Source: Embleya sp040629175 (lineage in GTDB: Bacteria > Actinomycetota > Actinomycetes > Streptomycetales > Streptomycetaceae). From it: a stretch of DNA of 64,000 nt. Shown piece by piece: positions 51,031 through 60,198 of the stretch (within the stretch, counting starts at the first letter, position 1; each line of letters begins with the position of its first letter). The position numbers and the translations under genes are program-made. The stretch covers positions 62,001 to 126,000 of the forward strand of contig NZ_JBEXUX010000026.1 of the NCBI RefSeq assembly GCF_040629175.1. Reading direction: 5' to 3'. The notes beneath the pieces were generated by a model that ran no database searches, had not been told where the DNA came from, and saw only the letters and a list, made by a program, of their open reading frames with translations.

Positions 51031-52156
51031 CACCACCACCCGTCCGCACCACCGCGCCCATGGAGGCCGCCATGACCGGCCGGATCACCACCGCCACGTC
51101 CACCGCACCGTCGTCCGCTCGGGGCCGGGCCGTCGACAACCGGCTGTCCTACGTGAGTTCGGCCTCGCCTGGCTCATCGGACACGGCCGGGCGGACGGTT
51201 CGTGGCGGTTCACGTGGTCGCGCAGTGGCGCAAGGCGGCGTACGGGCGCTCGGCGAGTGGAAACCGCTACGACACGCACTTCGTGAACGCCGAGATCCGG
51301 GGAGGCAGGCCGTTCGACTGCCCGGGGCCGGGGCCGGGGCCGGGGCCGGGGCTGGGGCTGGGCAGTCGGGTTCCGTTCGCTCGTGCGGTGGCCGGGGAGC
51401 GATGCACGGGGGCGAACCGGTGCGTGTCGCGACGCCGCCCGCGTCTTGGCCTGGCGCGGTCCGTGGGATCCCGGGGACCGGCGCGCGGTGTCGGTATCGC
51501 CCGACACACCAGACGCGGAGCGACGTGATTCGGGGCGGGCTCGACCGCGCCGGATCGGGAGGAATCGTGGACGATCGGCCGGCCGGCGAGGTCGGTAACG
51601 CGGGACTCGGGCCGTGTCCTCGCCCGCCGGGGCGTGCTCGACGCGATGCCAGGCCGTCACGAACTCCTCCAACGCCCGGACCGGATCCGTCCCCACGTAC
51701 GCAACCCACTCCGCCCCGGCACCCGTGTCATGAAGGCGACCCCAACGTGCCGACCGCACACGTTCTCCCGCGTGATCTTCCGAGCCGGGTCCGACGCCCC
51801 CGGCGGCTCCGTCCCATGGGGGATCACGGGGTGTTGCTGGGACCTGGCTGCGCTGCGCACCCGCCGGCGACCGGCGCGACGACGTGGCCGCTCGTACGCG
51901 GCGCCGCCGGCCGGCACGTCGGCTCCGACGACCGGTCCGTCCCCGGGGTGACGCCGGCTGCGCGGAGGTCGCCCCGTTCTCTCGCGTACGCCGCCCGGAC
52001 CGCCGGCGCGGATCCCTGCGAGGGGGGTCGGCCCGGGCGCGGCGGTGGTCTCGTGTGGCGGGAAAGGTGGCCGGATCGACTATGGGGTCGGGTCGGGGGG
52101 CTCGGGTTCAATGGCGGGGTCGATGCAGCCTGAGGAGCTTGGGGAGGCGGGGAGTC
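51031..52156. other. 1.1-kb stretch of unrecognised remnants
   Basis: No intact gene. One minus-strand frame near 51640-51720 (EWVAYVGTDPVRALEEFVTA) and one plus-strand frame near 51150-51220 (EFGLAWLIGHGRADGSWRFT) have local coding character but neither has a start or body. A GGGGCC repeat lies at 51324-51362. The right end holds the ribosome site for the next gene. Confidence 0.4.
51324..51362. repeat. GGGGCC/GGGGCT hexamer repeat
   Basis: Four GGGGCC units followed by two GGGGCT units, head to tail. The G-strand has at least six G4 runs and could form a quadruplex on the plus strand. Confidence 0.85.
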
Positions 52157-52774
52157 GTGTCGGACACCACCGGCGGAATCACGCAGGAACAGGTTCGGGA
52201 GAGGGCCGCCCGGATCCGGGCGGGCCTGGAGCGTTGGAAGGTCGAGGGTTTCGACCCGACGGCGGCGCTGGACGTGGAGGCGGTGGCGCGTGGGGCGCTT
52301 CAGGCGCGGGCCCGGCCGAAGCCGACCGCGCACGACGTGCTGAACGTGATCCGGCCGGAGTGGGAGAAGGAGGCGGCGCAGCAAGGGCTGACCGGCGAGG
52401 CCGTGAGCGCGTTCGCCGGGCGGGTCCTGGCCGAGGACGGCCCGAAGGTCTACTGCGAGTCGTATGGCGTCTGGTACTTCGTCCATCTCAACAAGAAAGC
52501 CGTCGAACTGATCGGCGAGAGCGCGGAGATGTTCAACGCCGTGCTGGAACTGGCCGCGATGGGGGATGAGTTCGTCGAGGACATCGTCACCCTGCTGGAG
52601 GCCTTCGTCGTCGCCGAGGTGGCGGCGATCAAGGGAGTCTCCGAGAGCACGAGCAACGGTCAGGTCGCGCTCGTAGGGGTCTATCCCGTCCCCATCCCCG
52701 TGGTCCAGTCCGACGCGGACTACGACTGGGACGCCGAGGACGCGGCCGGCTGGCTGGGACACCATATCCACTGA
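52157..52774 (+). CDS. hypothetical helical protein
   Basis: A 205-residue protein with intact frame and good coding character, not assigned to a family. It is mostly helical: TQEQVRERAARIRAGLERWK, ARARPKPTAHDVLNVIRPEW, a short aromatic strand YGVWYFVHLNKKAVEL, then a long acidic helix DEFVEDIVTLLEAFVVAEVA. The end is acidic (DADYDWDAEDAAGW). No membrane helix or signal. GTG 52157 is supported by GGGAGGCGGGGAG upstream. Neighbours are remnants, so context gives no clue. Confidence 0.65.
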   Translation: MSDTTGGITQEQVRERAARIRAGLERWKVEGFDPTAALDVEAVARGALQARARPKPTAHDVLNVIRPEWEKEAAQQGLTGEAVSAFAGRVLAEDGPKVYCESYGVWYFVHLNKKAVELIGESAEMFNAVLELAAMGDEFVEDIVTLLEAFVVAEVAAIKGVSESTSNGQVALVGVYPVPIPVVQSDADYDWDAEDAAGWLGHHIH

Positions 52775-52818
52775 CGGATTGGCGCGCCCCGGCCCCGTGC
52801 GGTGTCGCCGTCGCGTCC

Positions 52819-53316
52819 ATGGCCGCGTCCGACCAGGGCGTCGATCCACCGTACGGCGCCCTCGTCGACCTCGCCCGCGCCGTCGACACCGATAAGGCCG
52901 ACGTGTACACCGTCGCCGAACACCTGCGCTCCTGGCGCCTCCGACCCCGACCGGGCCCCGAGAACGACACGATCCAGTCCTCGTTGCGGCGACCGACCAT
53001 TCTCGCGGGTTTCATTCGGGTCGATGGCGGCGAGTTGCCCGACGCGCTCCGGGCGGCGTTGCATCCCGTTGCCCAGGCACCATTCCCGAGTTGCCGTCCG
53101 ATGGGGATGCCGCAGGCGATCGCGTCGATCGGCGCGGCCGGGCCCGTCACGACACCGACCACACCCGACCGCAGGCGCGCCGACACCGCCGAGACCGTCA
53201 CCGGCGCGGTTCGCCGGCCGAACAACCGCATTCCGGACGCGGGACCGCCATACCGGGCACGAGGAGTCGAACGGACACCAAAACCCGCCGGCAGGCACAC
53301 CGTGAAGGAGGCTCCG
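52819..53316 (+). pseudogene. unidentified remnant before the TA pair
   Basis: The frame shows one protein-like stretch, PPYGALVDLARAVDTDKADV then YTVAEHLRSWRL, at about 52840-52940, followed by sequence with no coding character up to the antitoxin start. Likely a piece of a lost gene; family not identified. Confidence 0.3.
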
Positions 53317-53554
53317 GTGGCGAACGACGACAGGCCCACGACGATCGCCGAGATCCGGGAGACGTTGTCCCCGGCAGAGGCCCCGGAGTTCGAGGAATAA
53401 CTCGCGAACCCGCCGTTCGACCGGTTGCACGCGAAGATCGTGCCGGAACGAGCCCTGACCCCCCAGGAACGCGCCGAGGACCGCGCCCGGTTCGAGCGAC
53501 TGCGTACCGGTGACTTCTCGGGCCGGGTCGACTCCGACGGCACCCCTACACCCC
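53317..53554 (+). pseudogene. DUF6247-like antitoxin gene with in-frame TAA
   Basis: GTG 53317 with an excellent ribosome site (GAAGGAGG) starts a frame reading RPTTIAEIRETLSPAEAPEF then EE, stops at TAA 53398-53400. It continues in the same frame with LANPPFDRLHAKIVPERALT and AEDRARFERLRTGDFSGR. The pattern TPAxIRxxLPPxxRAxFExEL is that of small actinobacterial DUF6247 proteins that precede RelE/ParE-like toxins. A Glu codon (GAA or GAG) changed to TAA is the simplest cause. Confidence 0.6.
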
Positions 53555-53683
53555 ATGAGCTTGACGGTCCGCTACGCCCCGCAGGCCTCGCGGGAAATCA
53601 GCAGGCTGGACGCGGCCCCTCGGGCGGCCTTGCCTCGGTGGGATCGGCCGCCTACCGGTCGGGGTCCGCGTGGTGGACGGTGA
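53555..53683 (+). pseudogene. RelE/ParE-like toxin fragment
   Basis: ATG 53555 opens SLTVRYAPQASREISRLDAA then PRAALPRW, the amino-terminal strand and helix of RelE/ParE toxins (VxYxPxAxRxIxRLDxxxR). The frame is lost at about 53640 and stops at 53683; later toxin strands (SAWWTVTVLTYR at about 53665-53700) are in another frame. With the mutated antitoxin upstream this is a dead toxin-antitoxin module. Confidence 0.6.
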
Positions 53684-53857
53684 CCGTTTTGACGTACCGC
53701 CGGGTGCGATCCTCTCTTCGACCCGGTGTTTCGAGGGGAACGCAGGCCGGCCGCTGTCGGTTGCGGTGCGTTTTCCCACATCGGCTTCGACCCGTGTGGG
53801 CGAGTGCGAAAGGTGAACCGGGAAAGGCTCCGGGCTCCCCACGAGGAGGGTTCACCG

Positions 53858-54727
53858 GTGAAAGACGCAACGGGCAGCGATCCTCGACCCAGCGAAGGCG
53901 ATCCACCCAACGAAGCGCATGCCCCGAATACTTCAAGGCGCCCGCAGAGCACGACAGCAGCGGACACATCCGAAACGGCGGGCGTGCCCGGCCTGTTCAA
54001 CGCCGCGACCAAGCCGATTCCCGCCGACTGGTACCTGCGCGACCAGCCGTCCGCGCCGACTCGGCGGCCCGCGTCCGCGCCGGAGGCCCCGGCCGAGCCG
54101 GCCGAACGCCGACGCGCGGACGGTCGGGAACCGCGCCGACGCCGCCGACGCACGCCGATCGTGTGGAGTCTGGCCGGTGTCCTGGTGCTCGGTGGGGCCG
54201 GGCTCGGGGCGACCCTGTCCCTGAGAGATGAAGACGGCAAGAACGATCGGACGGATACGGCGGTGGGCGCGGAGCCCGCCCCCGCGCCCACGGCGTCGAC
54301 CGCGTCCTCGGCGGTGAAGTCGCCGGCCAACGACGTGGACTCGCCCAAAAACCCGAAGGCGCTCACACCGGCCGCGTACACCGCGTGGAAGAAGATCGAC
54401 CAGGCGATGGCGGCCGAGGGCATCGAGCTGAACCTGAACTCCGGCAAACGCGGCTGGGGACACCAACAAAAGCTGTTGGACGAGAAGATCGCCGAGGTCG
54501 GCTCCCGCGAGGAGGCGCTGCGCTGGGTGCTGCCGCCGGAGAAGTCGATGCACGTCCAGGGCATCGCGGTGGACATCTACCCGGCCAACGCCCAGGCGTG
54601 GCTCCAGGCCAAGGGCGGCAAGTACGGCTGGTGCCGGCTGTACGACAACGAGGTCTGGCACTTCGAGTACAACGCCTCGTACATCAAGGGCTGCCCACCT
54701 CGCCTGCCCAGCGCCCTCGACTCGTGA
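53858..54727 (+). CDS. membrane-anchored M15 (VanY-type) D,D-carboxypeptidase-like protein
   Basis: A 289-residue type II membrane protein. A disordered Pro/Ala-rich cytoplasmic part (residues 1-97, ending in an Arg cluster) is followed by one membrane helix at about 101-120 (IVWSLAGVLVLGGAGLGATL), a Thr/Ser/Pro linker and an outside zinc peptidase domain (about 165-289). Metal motifs are KSMHVQGIAVDIYP (SxHxxGxAxD) and EVWHFEYN (WH). VanY-type enzymes trim D-Ala from peptidoglycan stems. GTG 53858 with GAGGAGGG upstream. Stand-alone gene. Confidence 0.88.
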   Translation: MKDATGSDPRPSEGDPPNEAHAPNTSRRPQSTTAADTSETAGVPGLFNAATKPIPADWYLRDQPSAPTRRPASAPEAPAEPAERRRADGREPRRRRRRTPIVWSLAGVLVLGGAGLGATLSLRDEDGKNDRTDTAVGAEPAPAPTASTASSAVKSPANDVDSPKNPKALTPAAYTAWKKIDQAMAAEGIELNLNSGKRGWGHQQKLLDEKIAEVGSREEALRWVLPPEKSMHVQGIAVDIYPANAQAWLQAKGGKYGWCRLYDNEVWHFEYNASYIKGCPPRLPSALDS

Positions 54728-54899
54728 CGGGGCCGGGGCCGGCGACGGCAACTCGTCGGGCCCGGTGGAACGGCGCCCGACTCCGAGTCGGCTCGCCCGC
54801 CGCGTGCTCGAGGAGTCGATCACCCGGATCGGTGATGGAGAACCGGAGCCGGGAACCTTGGACGTGGTCGGTCGGATCCGTCCCTTTCCGGCCGTCTCC

Positions 54900-56255
54900 T
54901 CAGCGGCATTCCGCTTCGGTGCACGCTCTGATGCGGGTGGGGACGTCGTGGCATTTGTCGTTGTTGCGCTCTCCTGCGGCCGTGTGAGGCGATCGATCGG
55001 GGCCGGCTCCGCTTGTCGTGGCGCTGTGGGCCGAACGGCTCGTCGGGAGGAGTGCGACCAGTGCCGCGAGGGCGAGCAGGACGACGAAGAGCGCGTAGGC
55101 GCGGGCGGTGCCCACGAGTCCTCCTCCGTGCACGACCGAGATCCCCGCGATGACGGAGGGCGCGCCCATGCCGAGGTAGCAGACGAGGTAGAGGACCGAG
55201 AGCACGCCGGCCCGCTCGTGTGGGGCGGCGAGTGGGACGACGGTGCGAATGCCGCCCTGGAATCCGGCCCCGAAACCGATGCCCGCGACGACGGTGCCGG
55301 CGCAGAACCCGACAGTCGAGGACCGGTCGATCGCGAGCAGTATGCCCGCCATGGCGACCACGAGCATTGCGATGCCGAGCAGCATGACGGTGCGGGGCCG
55401 GGTGTGGTCGAGTGCGACGGTCGACAGGGACCCGGCCATGGCGAGCAGGAAGAATCCGAGCCCGCCCACCACCGCCGACGGGGAGCCGGACAGTTGCCGC
55501 GCAAGCGCCGGACCGAGCGAGCCGTAGAAACCCGCGAGCGCCCACACCGCGAACAGGATGGGCGCCGCCGCGAGCACGGGGCCGCGCAGACCGGCAGGCA
55601 TCGCGAGCCGCGGCACGAGAGCGGCGCGCGCACCGGGCTTGCGGGTCGTCGCCTCCGGCATCAGGGCCACTCCGATGCCTTGCAGGACGAAGACGCCGAC
55701 GAACACGAGATAGATCAGGTGGGTGGGCGCCGGCAGGTACTGGACCAGGAGCCCGGACAGCAGCGCGCCGGTGCCGGTGCCGATTCCCGGCGCGGTGGCG
55801 TTGGCCACGGTGCCGCGTCTGCGGTCGACGTCGAGCATCGCCGCGCCGAGTGCGCCGAGTGCCCCGCCGGTGGAGATGCCCTGCAGCGCGCGGCCGATCA
55901 GCAGGGCGTCCACCCCGTCCGCGGTGGTGAGCACGACCATTGCGATGGTCTGGACCGCGAGCGCGGCCAGCAGTACCGGGCGGCGACCGACGTGGTCGGA
56001 CAGCCGCCCGAGTACGAGAAGGGCGAGCAGCACGGCGACGGCGTACACGCTGAAGACGACGGTGGTGGTGATCGGCGAGAAGTGCCACGTGCGGGCGTAG
56101 GTCGCGTACAGCGGGGTCGGCGCGCTGGAGGCGGCCAGGAAGGAGACGAGGATCGATGCCGGCAGCAGCAGGCTCGCGAATCGCGGACGGCGGCCGGTGA
56201 CGGCTCGGCCGTCGGGCGGCGGCATACGGTCGGTGTCCGAGGAGTGGGTGTTCAC
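54900..56255 (-). CDS. MFS transporter (12-helix)
   Basis: A 451-residue transporter with about 12 membrane helices. Motif A LGRLSDHVGRRPVLL follows helix 2, and TADGVDALLIGRALQGISTG then GALGALG is the usual helix 4 region. An extended hydrophilic tail (about residues 405-451, SRSAHSATTSGAGPDRS) is unusual in length. GTG 56253-56255 was chosen for the AAAGGA ribosome site and because membrane topology starts normally from there. Divergent from the GlxA-type regulator gene, 573 bases away. Confidence 0.9.
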   Translation of the reverse strand: MNTHSSDTDRMPPPDGRAVTGRRPRFASLLLPASILVSFLAASSAPTPLYATYARTWHFSPITTTVVFSVYAVAVLLALLVLGRLSDHVGRRPVLLAALAVQTIAMVVLTTADGVDALLIGRALQGISTGGALGALGAAMLDVDRRRGTVANATAPGIGTGTGALLSGLLVQYLPAPTHLIYLVFVGVFVLQGIGVALMPEATTRKPGARAALVPRLAMPAGLRGPVLAAAPILFAVWALAGFYGSLGPALARQLSGSPSAVVGGLGFFLLAMAGSLSTVALDHTRPRTVMLLGIAMLVVAMAGILLAIDRSSTVGFCAGTVVAGIGFGAGFQGGIRTVVPLAAPHERAGVLSVLYLVCYLGMGAPSVIAGISVVHGGGLVGTARAYALFVVLLALAALVALLPTSRSAHSATTSGAGPDRSPHTAAGERNNDKCHDVPTRIRACTEAECR

Positions 56256-56828
56256 GCTCGTCCTTTCCGGCTGGGTCGAGTGCGCTGTCGCGGGTCGGCG
56301 GTGGGCGGTGCGACGTACCTGTTCGGTGGGTCCGGGCGGTGGCGTCGGTGCGCTCGTTCGCCGCACCCGAGGGCGTTCGGTACCCGTGGGAGGAGGGCGC
56401 GGTCTCCTGCATGCGCGTTCGCCCGGGGGAGTGCCAGGCTCGTGCGGCGGTTCTCCCCCCATCGAGCGACGGGGGCCTTCCGACCGCCTGCGTTGCGACG
56501 GCCCCGATCGAGCCGAGCCCCGACAGGGCGGGTGGGCATGGTGAACGGCCCGAGCCTGCTCATCGGTTGCCGCCTCGGGGATGAGCCCGGGACCGGGGCA
56601 GGCCTGCGGAATCGATGCTGATGCCCCCTCGGGGCAGACAACGGGCTGCGGGGTTCGGGCGATCCGGGGCGTGGTGTGCGGCGCGGTGGCTTCCCACACC
56701 GCGTTGACGTCGGCAGCCGGCGCCCATCGGTTACGTGCTGCGGAACAGATTCGGTCACATGTCGAGAATCGCTCCGTCACGCCGCATCAACGAGTGGCAA
56801 TAATGCCTATCTTCATTAGAATGCTGCC
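56256..56828. other. 573-base divergent intergenic region
   Basis: No gene recognised. The right end (about 56795-56825) is an AT-rich patch, TAATGCCTATCTTCATTAGA, in front of the regulator start and probably holds its promoter. The left end holds the MFS promoter and ribosome site. Confidence 0.45.
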
Positions 56829-57785
56829 ATGGGTGTCCATCGGGTGGCCGTGGTGGTGCTGGACGGGGTGGCCCCGCTCGATCTGGCCATCCCCACGCAG
56901 GTGTTCAGCAGCCGTCCGGAGACCTCCTACGCGCTGACGGTGTGCGCCCTGTCCGACCGGGTGGCCACCACCGGTGGTTTCGGTCTGGCCATCGACGCCG
57001 GACTCGACCAGGTCCGCCGTGCGGACACCGTGATCGTGCCCGGTTTCCAGCCGCTGCTGCGGCCACCGCCCCGGGCGGTGCTCGACGTGCTGGCCGAGGC
57101 CCGCGGCCGGGGCCGGCGGGTGGTGTCGATCTGCACCGGCGCCTTCGCGCTGGCTGCCGCCGGCGTCCTGGACGGGCTGCACGCCACCACCCACTGGCGG
57201 CACGTCGACGAGCTCGAACGGCGGTTCCCGGCCGTGGCGGTGGACCGCGACGTGCTCTACGTCGACGAAGGCGAGGTACTCACCTCGGCAGGGGTGTGCT
57301 GCGGCATCGACCTGTGCCTGCACATCGTGCGCCGTGACCTGGGCGCGGTCACCGCCAACCGGATCGCCCGCAGCCTGGTCGCTGCTCCCCATCGCGACGG
57401 CGGTCAGGCCCAGTACGTGCCGGCGCCGGTGGCGGTCGTCGGTGACACGTCCCTGGGTTCGACGCGGGCCTGGGCCCTGGAGCGCCTCGACCAGCCGCTG
57501 AGCGTCGAGGAACTCGCCCGCCACGCTCGTATGTCGCAGCGCTCGTTCATGCGCCGTTTCACCGAGGAGACCGGCACCACACCGCTGCAATGGCTGGTCA
57601 ACGCCCGGGTAGGGGTTGCCCGCGAACTCCTGGAGACCACCGACCACTCGATCGATCAGGTGGCTCGGCAATGCGGACTGGGCTCGGCGGCGAACCTTCG
57701 GCTGTACTTCCGACGCGCCCTGCAGACCACGCCGACCGCCTACCGAAGCACCTTCACCCGCCACCCCCGGCCACAACGCCCCTGA
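56829..57785 (+). CDS. GlxA-family transcriptional regulator (DJ-1/PfpI + AraC HTH)
   Basis: A 318-residue regulator. The amino DJ-1/PfpI-like domain (residues 5-180) has the elbow SICTGAFALAAAGVLDG, with Cys at the nucleophile position. The carboxy AraC-type double helix-turn-helix has LSVEELARHARMSQRSFMRR then FTEETGTTPLQWL and VARQCGLGSAANLRLYFRRA. Such proteins are usually activators responding to a small metabolite. The divergent MFS gene is the candidate target. ATG 56829; no strong Shine-Dalgarno sequence. Confidence 0.93.
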   Translation: MGVHRVAVVVLDGVAPLDLAIPTQVFSSRPETSYALTVCALSDRVATTGGFGLAIDAGLDQVRRADTVIVPGFQPLLRPPPRAVLDVLAEARGRGRRVVSICTGAFALAAAGVLDGLHATTHWRHVDELERRFPAVAVDRDVLYVDEGEVLTSAGVCCGIDLCLHIVRRDLGAVTANRIARSLVAAPHRDGGQAQYVPAPVAVVGDTSLGSTRAWALERLDQPLSVEELARHARMSQRSFMRRFTEETGTTPLQWLVNARVGVARELLETTDHSIDQVARQCGLGSAANLRLYFRRALQTTPTAYRSTFTRHPRPQRP

Positions 57786-58230
57786 CCTTCACGACGGGAA
57801 CGGACGGCGAGTCGAGGGCCGAGTATCACCGGAGGCGGGCCCGCCGACCATTGCCGGAACGGGCCCGTGGGGGCACCGAATGCGGCCAGGCGTCCTTGGG
57901 CGGGCCACCGCCCCGGCGTCGAGTCCGGCAGCCCACCCGAGGACTCTCGGCCCCGGCGTCGGGTCCCGCGCCGGGACAGCGATGATCGGGCGGCATCGTG
58001 CGGCCGAGGCGGGCCGGACCAGGTCGGGAAGGCGCTTGATGCCGGCGCGGGCGAAACGCTTCCGGCGTCGGCCCCGCCGCCGGCGGAGGAGACGTGCACC
58101 GCCCGGGCCGACGAACTCGTCGCGGCCTGCGCGTCTTCGACGCCGATGTCCCGCCTCGATCTCGCCCCGGCGCGCGCGTTCGCGTACCGTCGGCCACGGT
58201 TGCGACGGTACGACCGTGCAGGGGGACGCG
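57786..58230. other. no gene seen
   Basis: 445 bases between the GlxA-type gene and the hypothetical gene. Frames are Arg/Pro-rich; a short stretch ETCTARADELVAACASSTPM at about 58090-58150 may be a small relic. Confidence 0.4.
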
Positions 58231-58866
58231 ATGGGGCTGCTCGAGGATTTCCGCAAGGTCTACGACGCGGCGCTGTTCGCCGTGAAGTGGGCGGAGTACG
58301 GCGATCGGCTCGATGCCGGGATCGACGCGGTGCTGAAACCGTGGGTGCGCGAGCGCATCGCGCGCTGGGAGCACAGCATGATGTGGTGCGACAACGACGG
58401 CGACGTCGCGCACGCCGTCGACGGGCTCACCGCGATCGCACCGCTGTATGCCGAGCTGCGCCGTGAACTGGCCGCGGACGTGATCGGGCTGCACCGGCCC
58501 GAGGCGCCGTGGCGTGCGATCGGCCGTATCCGCAGCGAGTTGCCCGGCGCGGAAAGGCCCGTGGCGGTACGGGCCCGCTCGCGCGTCCACCACCGGCACG
58601 AGCACTACGTCCTGTGCCGCAACGAGCCGGATTCGATGTCGGACGGTCTCCAGACGTGGGAGTTCCGGGTGCTGAGCGCGCACCCTGGGGAAGCGGACGT
58701 GGCGCGGGTGTTCCCGCTCACGCTGCAACCGGCGACGCACGACCGGTACGCCACCGTGCGCGATCTCGGCGAGCTCGCGCGGAACCGCGTCTGGTACGAG
58801 GAGATGTGGTTCGCGTTCGCGGCCACCGGACGGGACGTGAGGGAGACGCCGGCGGGTGAGGACTGA
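58231..58866 (+). CDS. hypothetical protein
   Basis: A 211-residue cytoplasmic protein, intact and well coded, family not recognised. It begins with an amphipathic region (LLEDFRKVYDAALFAVKWAE), has a central acidic/aromatic stretch (ARWEHSMMWCDNDGDVAHAV), then strands RARSRVHHRHEHYVLCRNEP and LQTWEFRVLSAHPGEADVAR. The last 60 residues are helical, with ARNRVWYEEMWFAFAATGRD. ATG 58231 with GGGGGA upstream. It precedes the YihY gene by 127 bases on the same strand; co-transcription is possible but not shown. Confidence 0.65.
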   Translation: MGLLEDFRKVYDAALFAVKWAEYGDRLDAGIDAVLKPWVRERIARWEHSMMWCDNDGDVAHAVDGLTAIAPLYAELRRELAADVIGLHRPEAPWRAIGRIRSELPGAERPVAVRARSRVHHRHEHYVLCRNEPDSMSDGLQTWEFRVLSAHPGEADVARVFPLTLQPATHDRYATVRDLGELARNRVWYEEMWFAFAATGRDVRETPAGED

Positions 58867-58993
58867 CCGCGCCGCCGGGCGAGCGCCGGGCATGCGCGGG
58901 GTGGTGTCGGTGGGGACGTGTCCGGAGCGGGTGACCACCTGAAACCCTCCGGTTCCGCGCGCTGTATCCGCCGTCGTCGGGCAGAAGTCGCCC

Positions 58994-59935
58994 ATGGGTA
59001 CAGCGATGCGGGTTCCCCAGACGCGGGACATGAAGGGCGAGGAGCTCTCGGCCGACGAGGCGTGGGCGACACTGCGCCGATACGGCGGCTGGACGCTGGT
59101 CAAGAACGCGTTCACCCGCTTTCGGTACGCGGACGGGTTCACCCACTCGCGCGCACTCGCGCTCCAGATGGTGTTGTCGGTGTTGCCGTTCGCGATCGCC
59201 GTCGTCGGTCTGTCCAGGGTCTTGCACACGGACACATTCGGCCGGTTCGTCTCGTCGGTCCTCGGTCGGCTGTCCACCGGCCCCAGTTCGGCGGTCGTGC
59301 AGGACACGCTGCGCGAAGCGGGCGAGGGCAGCGCGATCGCACTCTCCCTGGGATTGCTGTTCGCGCTGGTCAACGTCGCGACGGCGATGAGTCAGATAGA
59401 GCGTGGCGCCAACCGGATCTACGGCGTGGAACGCGACCGTCCGTTCGTGCGCAAGTACGGCCGCGCCGCGGTGATGACCCTCGTGGTGGGCATCCCGATC
59501 GGCCTCGGCGTACTGTTGACCGCGGCCGGTCGCGACATCGTCGGAGCGGCCGGTGACGTCTACGGCTGGAGCGACACCCAGCGGACGGTGTGCAACACCA
59601 TGCGCTGGCCGGTGGGCATCGCGCTCGCGCTGATCTCGGCGTCCGCGGTGTTCCGGTGGTCACCGCGCCGCCGCCAACCCGGCTTCACGTGGCTGGCGTT
59701 CGGGGCGGCCGTGTACGTGGTGTTGTGGGTGCTGCTGACGTGGCTGCTGGGCCTGTACGTCCGGCTCAGCGGCTCGTTCGACTCGGTGTACGGGCCGCTC
59801 AGCGCGTTCGTCTCGCTGATTCTGTGGGCCTACCTGACTTCGATCGCGCTGTTCCTGGGCCTGGCGTTCGCCGCACAATTGGAAGCGGTCCGCGCCCACC
59901 TCACCGAGCCGATACAACCCGATCCCGGCGCCTGA
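58994..59935 (+). CDS. YihY/BrkB family inner-membrane protein
   Basis: A 313-residue protein with six membrane helices of the YihY (virulence factor BrkB) family. The amino motif TRFRYADGFTHSRALALQMV is the family's cytoplasmic entry segment. ATAMSQIERGANRIYGVERD is the conserved loop after helix 2. GSFDSVYGPLSAFVSLILWA and YLTSIALFLGLAFAAQLE close the domain. Biochemical function is unknown. Start ATG 58994; an internal ATG at 59030 would also leave the domain intact. Confidence 0.9.
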   Translation: MGTAMRVPQTRDMKGEELSADEAWATLRRYGGWTLVKNAFTRFRYADGFTHSRALALQMVLSVLPFAIAVVGLSRVLHTDTFGRFVSSVLGRLSTGPSSAVVQDTLREAGEGSAIALSLGLLFALVNVATAMSQIERGANRIYGVERDRPFVRKYGRAAVMTLVVGIPIGLGVLLTAAGRDIVGAAGDVYGWSDTQRTVCNTMRWPVGIALALISASAVFRWSPRRRQPGFTWLAFGAAVYVVLWVLLTWLLGLYVRLSGSFDSVYGPLSAFVSLILWAYLTSIALFLGLAFAAQLEAVRAHLTEPIQPDPGA

Positions 59936-60198
59936 CAAGCGACTCGCACCCGTCCCGTCCCCACCGAAGGCATCCCGTGCGACCCACCGACCGGTGGCCG
60001 CACACCCCGCGACACCGGCCGACGTCCCGGGCCGTCGGGAACGCAACGAGACGTGAGCGCCCGCCGAACGGGCTGTCCGCCCAACTACATCCTGCGACAG
60101 GTGGCCATCGGATTGCGTGCCGACGTGCCCGAACATCGAGGGTGGGGCCGGGGTTTCCGCTCGGTCCACCGCGGTGTGGCGGCTTGTCGCGGGGCGTC

